DNA of 8,319 bases from JAGLGH01 sp034723595. Lineage in GTDB: Archaea > Nanobdellota > Nanobdellia > Woesearchaeales > JAGLGH01. The translations under genes were made by a program, and so were the position numbers. Below the pieces are notes generated by a model. It searched no databases and was not told where the DNA came from. It saw only the letters and a list, made by a program, of their open reading frames with translations. The stretch spans positions 1 to 8,319 of the forward strand of contig JAYEPB010000135.1 of the NCBI GenBank assembly GCA_034723595.1, written 5' to 3'. Below are positions 6,351-8,319 of the stretch, piece after piece; position 1 is the stretch's first letter; every line of letters starts with the position of its first letter.

Positions 6351-6495
6351 GATAAAAATTAATAACAAATAATATGGATTAATGATAGATAAGACTAGAA
6401 AGAATAATGATTTATGCGCCCATTTTTCTTACAGATGACATAATTGGCTGTTAGTAAAGAGATGTTTATAAATTTTACTGCATATTGGACATATC

Positions 6496-6503
6496 TTTAT
6501 AAA
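6496..6503 (+). promoter_or_regulatory. TATA box for the methyltransferase-like gene
   Basis: TTTATAAA is centred about 27 bases before the ATG at 6527, predicting a leaderless transcript. A second TATA-like stretch, GTTTATAAAT, begins near 6465 and could give a longer leader. The rest of the 222-base divergent spacer (6305-6526) shows no other feature I can name. Confidence 0.6.
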
Positions 6504-6526
6504 TAACAGAGTTTTTTGGTATATTC

Positions 6527-7159
6527 ATGGAACCAAAAATAGAAGAAAATAATATTAAATACAAAAGGGTAAAACAGATCATCCAGTATTTATGGAAGAA
6601 AAATAATTCAAAACCAATCTATTCTGTCATTGATATTGGCTGCGAATCTGATTACATGGCATTGCAGATAGCAAAGGTTATTGATTGCAATGTTAATGCT
6701 GTTTATGTTTCTTCAGATGAATGCAAGAATGCTAAAGCAAGAATAGATAATGCAGTTAGCCAGGGCGTATTGAGGCCTGGGCAAGTGAGTGTGTATCTTG
6801 AGAATAAATTCGAGCTAAAAACAAAAATCAGCAATAAGAAATATGATCTTGTATCTTGCGCAGACAGAATCTCAAGCTATGAGAGTATTGACAATAAAAC
6901 CAATCTTGTGCAAAAGATATTTGATTACAAAGCAGAAAAAGGTTCAGTGCTTATCACAGCACTTTGCTGCCAGGATGATGCTTTTGCTAAAAAGTATCAT
7001 AATAACGAGGTCATAAAGTATAACTCTAATGAAGAAATAGCAAAGGTTCTTATGTTTGATGAAACAACTGACTTTTACATATCATTATTTGAAGATATTA
7101 AGGGCGAAAAAATTAAGCATAAGAGATTGGATCAAGAATGCGTTTTGTTTTATATTTAG
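6527..7159 (+). CDS. Class I SAM-dependent methyltransferase-like protein with degenerate motif I
   Basis: The 210-residue protein has a Rossmann-like methyltransferase core. VIDIGCESDYMALQIAK (34-50) sits where motif I (D.G.G.G) is expected, a second strand VNAVYVSSDE (56-65) follows a helix, and YDLVSCADRISSYE (106-119) matches motif IV. GSVLITALC (139-147) matches the later strand. The motif I glycines after GC are replaced by Glu and Asp, and the usual acidic residue ending strand two, which binds the SAM ribose, is not clearly in place. Cofactor binding may therefore be weak or altered. The N-terminal helix (about 1-27) is highly charged. Substrate is unknown. The gene is divergent from deoxyhypusine synthase and probably leaderless. 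Aminopropyltransferases share the fold, but their GGGDG-type motif is not seen, so that reading is not supported. Confidence 0.6.
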   Translation: MEPKIEENNIKYKRVKQIIQYLWKKNNSKPIYSVIDIGCESDYMALQIAKVIDCNVNAVYVSSDECKNAKARIDNAVSQGVLRPGQVSVYLENKFELKTKISNKKYDLVSCADRISSYESIDNKTNLVQKIFDYKAEKGSVLITALCCQDDAFAKKYHNNEVIKYNSNEEIAKVLMFDETTDFYISLFEDIKGEKIKHKRLDQECVLFYI

Positions 7160-7160
7160 A

Positions 7161-7214
7161 AATGAACCCCCTCCCAAACATAAATGTTAGAGTATCCTTC
7201 TGGGCGGAGTTCAT
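7161..7214 (+). repeat. Nested-hairpin repeat, copy A
   Basis: This copy fills the spacer between the convergent methyltransferase-like and PHP genes. Outer arms ATGAAC (7162-7167) and GTTCAT (7209-7214) pair, extended by CCCA with TGGG. An inner hairpin AACAT-AA-ATGTT lies at 7177-7188. It aligns along about 52 bases with copy B at 8200-8250, sharing AATGAAC, CATAAATGTT, GTATCCTT and AGTTC blocks; differences include a broken base pair in the inner stem, so this is the more degraded copy. It may act as a two-way transcription terminator, but no T-run follows. Origin as a mobile-element end is possible. Confidence 0.7.
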
Positions 7215-7218
7215 ATCT

Positions 7219-8124
7219 TTAATTATGATGATGATTCCTATTCTTATCTTTTCTGATAAATTCTTTCATTTTCTCAAGAACAGAATAAGGCACTTTAATA
7301 TCTCCCAGATTTACTTTCTCTGTGCCATGAAAATCACTTCCTCCTGATTCAATAAGCCCGAACTCTTCGCATGTCTTCTTATATTTTCCAATTAGTTTTT
7401 GCAGTTCAGGCTGACTTATGCCTTTGTGGAGCTTGAATTTGTCATAAGGATAATATGTCTCTATCCCAATTCCTCCTAATTCAGCAAATTTTCTGATAAG
7501 AAAATCAATCTCTATGCCAGCATAGACTGCAGGATGAGCAAGGATTGGGATACCTCCAGCATCTTTTATTACTTTGATCGCAGTTTGCAGTTTTATCTTC
7601 ACTCTTCTTGAGACATAAGCCTTTTTTCCTGTTCCTAATAGGTTCTTGAAAACCGAGTCCATTGTAGGAAATTTATCAGGGTGATTTGCCATCAGCACGC
7701 GAGCCAGATGTGGCCTGCCAAGTTCACCTTTAGCCAATGCATCGGCTTGTTCAAATGTGATAGAATAGCCCAATTCATTAAGGCGCCTAACCATTGCTTT
7801 TTTCTGTTCCAGCCTATGCTTTTGCGCATCAGCCAGAAACATAGTAAGGTTTTTGTCATAGATATCTATGAAAAGACCAACTATATGGACATCAAGAAAT
7901 CCCAATTCAACATCATCAACGCTTATCTCAACTCCAGAAATCACTTCAATGCCAAGCTCTTTGCCTAATTTTATAGCCTCTTCTACATTTGCAATCGTAT
8001 CATGGTCTGTCAAAGCTATAGCGCTGAGATTTTTCTCAATTGCTAATCTTAGAATCTGCTCAGGATTCAAAAACCCATCAGATGCTGTTGTATGCATGTG
8101 TAAATCTATGTATTTTTCTTGCAT
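7219..8124 (-). CDS. PHP-domain metal-dependent phosphoesterase (TrpH/YciV-like)
   Basis: The 301-residue protein carries the PHP metal-site motifs in order: DLHMHTTASDG (His9, His11, Asp16), LTDHDT (Asp40, His41), SGVEIS (Glu66), HIVG (His80), ILAHPAVY (His197) and GGSDFHG (Asp264, His266). An inserted helical region at about 95-165 with GRPHLAR is typical of the TrpH/YciV group, and length is normal. Characterised relatives are trinuclear-metal phosphoesterases that hydrolyse 3',5'-nucleoside bisphosphates or trim short RNA from the 5' end. The substrate here is inferred only from family. The extreme C-terminus is His-rich (NHHHN). A TATA box centred about 26 bases before the ATG predicts a leaderless transcript. 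Hairpin repeats flank the gene on both sides. Confidence 0.9.
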   Translation of the reverse strand: MQEKYIDLHMHTTASDGFLNPEQILRLAIEKNLSAIALTDHDTIANVEEAIKLGKELGIEVISGVEISVDDVELGFLDVHIVGLFIDIYDKNLTMFLADAQKHRLEQKKAMVRRLNELGYSITFEQADALAKGELGRPHLARVLMANHPDKFPTMDSVFKNLLGTGKKAYVSRRVKIKLQTAIKVIKDAGGIPILAHPAVYAGIEIDFLIRKFAELGGIGIETYYPYDKFKLHKGISQPELQKLIGKYKKTCEEFGLIESGGSDFHGTEKVNLGDIKVPYSVLEKMKEFIRKDKNRNHHHN

Positions 8125-8146
8125 GTTTATTTTGATTATAGTATTT

Positions 8147-8154
8147 TATATAAA
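8147..8154 (-). promoter_or_regulatory. TATA box for the PHP phosphoesterase gene
   Basis: The minus strand reads TTTATATA, the consensus archaeal box, centred about 26 bases before the ATG at 8124. Transcription should start at or beside the start codon. Confidence 0.7.
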
Positions 8155-8176
8155 CATTTCGTTAAAGAATAAAATA

Positions 8177-8194
8177 AAGGGGCTGATGCCCCTT
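8177..8194. repeat. Short GC-rich hairpin upstream of repeat copy B
   Basis: AAGGGGC (8177-8183) and GCCCCTT (8188-8194) pair perfectly around a TGAT loop. No T-run follows on either strand, so a classical terminator is unsupported. It is the first of three adjacent hairpins running to the window edge. Confidence 0.6.
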
Positions 8195-8199
8195 ACTAA

Positions 8200-8250
8200 A
8201 ATGAACTCCTCCCCAACATAAATGTTGGGGTATCCTTTTGGGAGAAGTTC
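8200..8250 (+). repeat. Nested-hairpin repeat, copy B
   Basis: An outer stem GAACT.CTCCC (8203-8213) pairs with GGGAG.AGTTC (8240-8250), with one mismatch. An inner stem CAACAT (8214-8219) pairs with ATGTTG (8222-8227). The CCC at 8211-8213 can pair either with GGG 8228-8230, lengthening the inner stem, or with GGG 8240-8242 in the outer stem, so the two forms compete. It aligns with copy A at 7161-7214. It sits upstream of the PHP promoter, in the same orientation as A. Confidence 0.75.
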
Positions 8251-8253
8251 GAC

Positions 8254-8302
8254 CAGAAATGTCCATATCTCCAACCTTAAGGTTGGAGTATTGACATTTC
8301 TG
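8254..8302. repeat. Third nested hairpin with the same architecture (copy C)
   Basis: An outer perfect stem CAGAAATGTC (8254-8263) pairs with GACATTTCTG (8293-8302). Inside is the perfect 20-base palindrome CTCCAACCTT/AAGGTTGGAG (8269-8288), followed by TATT. The inner stem plus GTAT resembles copy B (CCCCAAC, GTTGGGG, GTAT) with a paired C-G to T-A change, while the outer stem is unrelated. It starts four bases after copy B and may continue a larger element beyond the window. Confidence 0.75.
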
Positions 8303-8319
8303 AGTATGATATAAATCTG

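Noticed and set aside
6527..7159. Spermidine synthase (aminopropyltransferase) to complete the polyamine pathway.
   Set aside because: The fold is shared, but the characteristic GGGDG-type motif and the aminopropyltransferase acidic residues are not seen; motif I reads GCESD.
8177..8194. Short GC-rich hairpin as a Rho-independent-type terminator.
   Set aside because: No run of T follows on either strand and no gene ends beside it within the window.
7868..8221. 117-codon plus-strand frame antisense to the PHP gene and running into the hairpin repeat.
   Set aside because: The minus strand encodes all PHP metal-binding motifs, so this frame is a shadow.
7161..8302. A CRISPR array made of the palindromic repeats.
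   Set aside because: Only two clearly related copies exist, about 1 kb apart with a gene between them, and there is no regular spacer pattern.

Overview
This AT-rich window is almost certainly archaeal. It carries a deoxyhypusine synthase, an enzyme of the archaeal and eukaryotic hypusine pathway. It also carries a TrmB-type effector domain. Several genes have a TTTATA-like box centred about 26-28 bases before the start codon, the geometry of leaderless archaeal transcripts. The compact layout, small proteins and sequence style would suit a DPANN-type archaeon (Woesearchaeota or Pacearchaeota-like), but that placement is inference.

Layout, left to right. Positions 1-186 (minus) are the N-terminal 62 residues of an agmatinase/arginase-family enzyme that runs off the left edge. 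It lies two bases behind a two-transmembrane HAMP sensor protein (189-1151, minus). Positions 1152-1613 form an AT-rich gap holding an inverted repeat and a probable transposase remnant. A small unrecognised protein with a strong Shine-Dalgarno follows (1614-1946, plus). It converges on an MFS transporter (1959-3161, minus), which is divergent from a HAD hydrolase (3247-3966, plus); these two share an 85-base double promoter. A truncated TrmB-like effector domain (4041-4316, plus) follows. Next comes a two-gene minus-strand operon: deoxyhypusine synthase (start revised to 6304) overlapping a fold-III PLP decarboxylase by ATGA. Divergent from it is a degenerate class I methyltransferase-like protein (6527-7159, plus). 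It converges on a PHP-domain phosphoesterase (7219-8124, minus).

The functional theme is polyamine and hypusine metabolism. The decarboxylase could make agmatine or putrescine, the agmatinase could convert agmatine to putrescine, and deoxyhypusine synthase consumes spermidine to modify aIF5A. No aminopropyltransferase or aIF5A gene is visible here, so the pathway is incomplete within the window and substrate assignments are inferred.

The least explained structure is a family of about 50-base nested hairpins. Copy A sits between the methyltransferase-like gene and the PHP gene, and copy B lies upstream of the PHP promoter. A third unit of similar architecture but different outer-stem sequence follows B near the right edge. 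They resemble the hairpin ends of IS200/IS605-type elements or their non-autonomous derivatives, but they could also be structured intergenic or terminator repeats.
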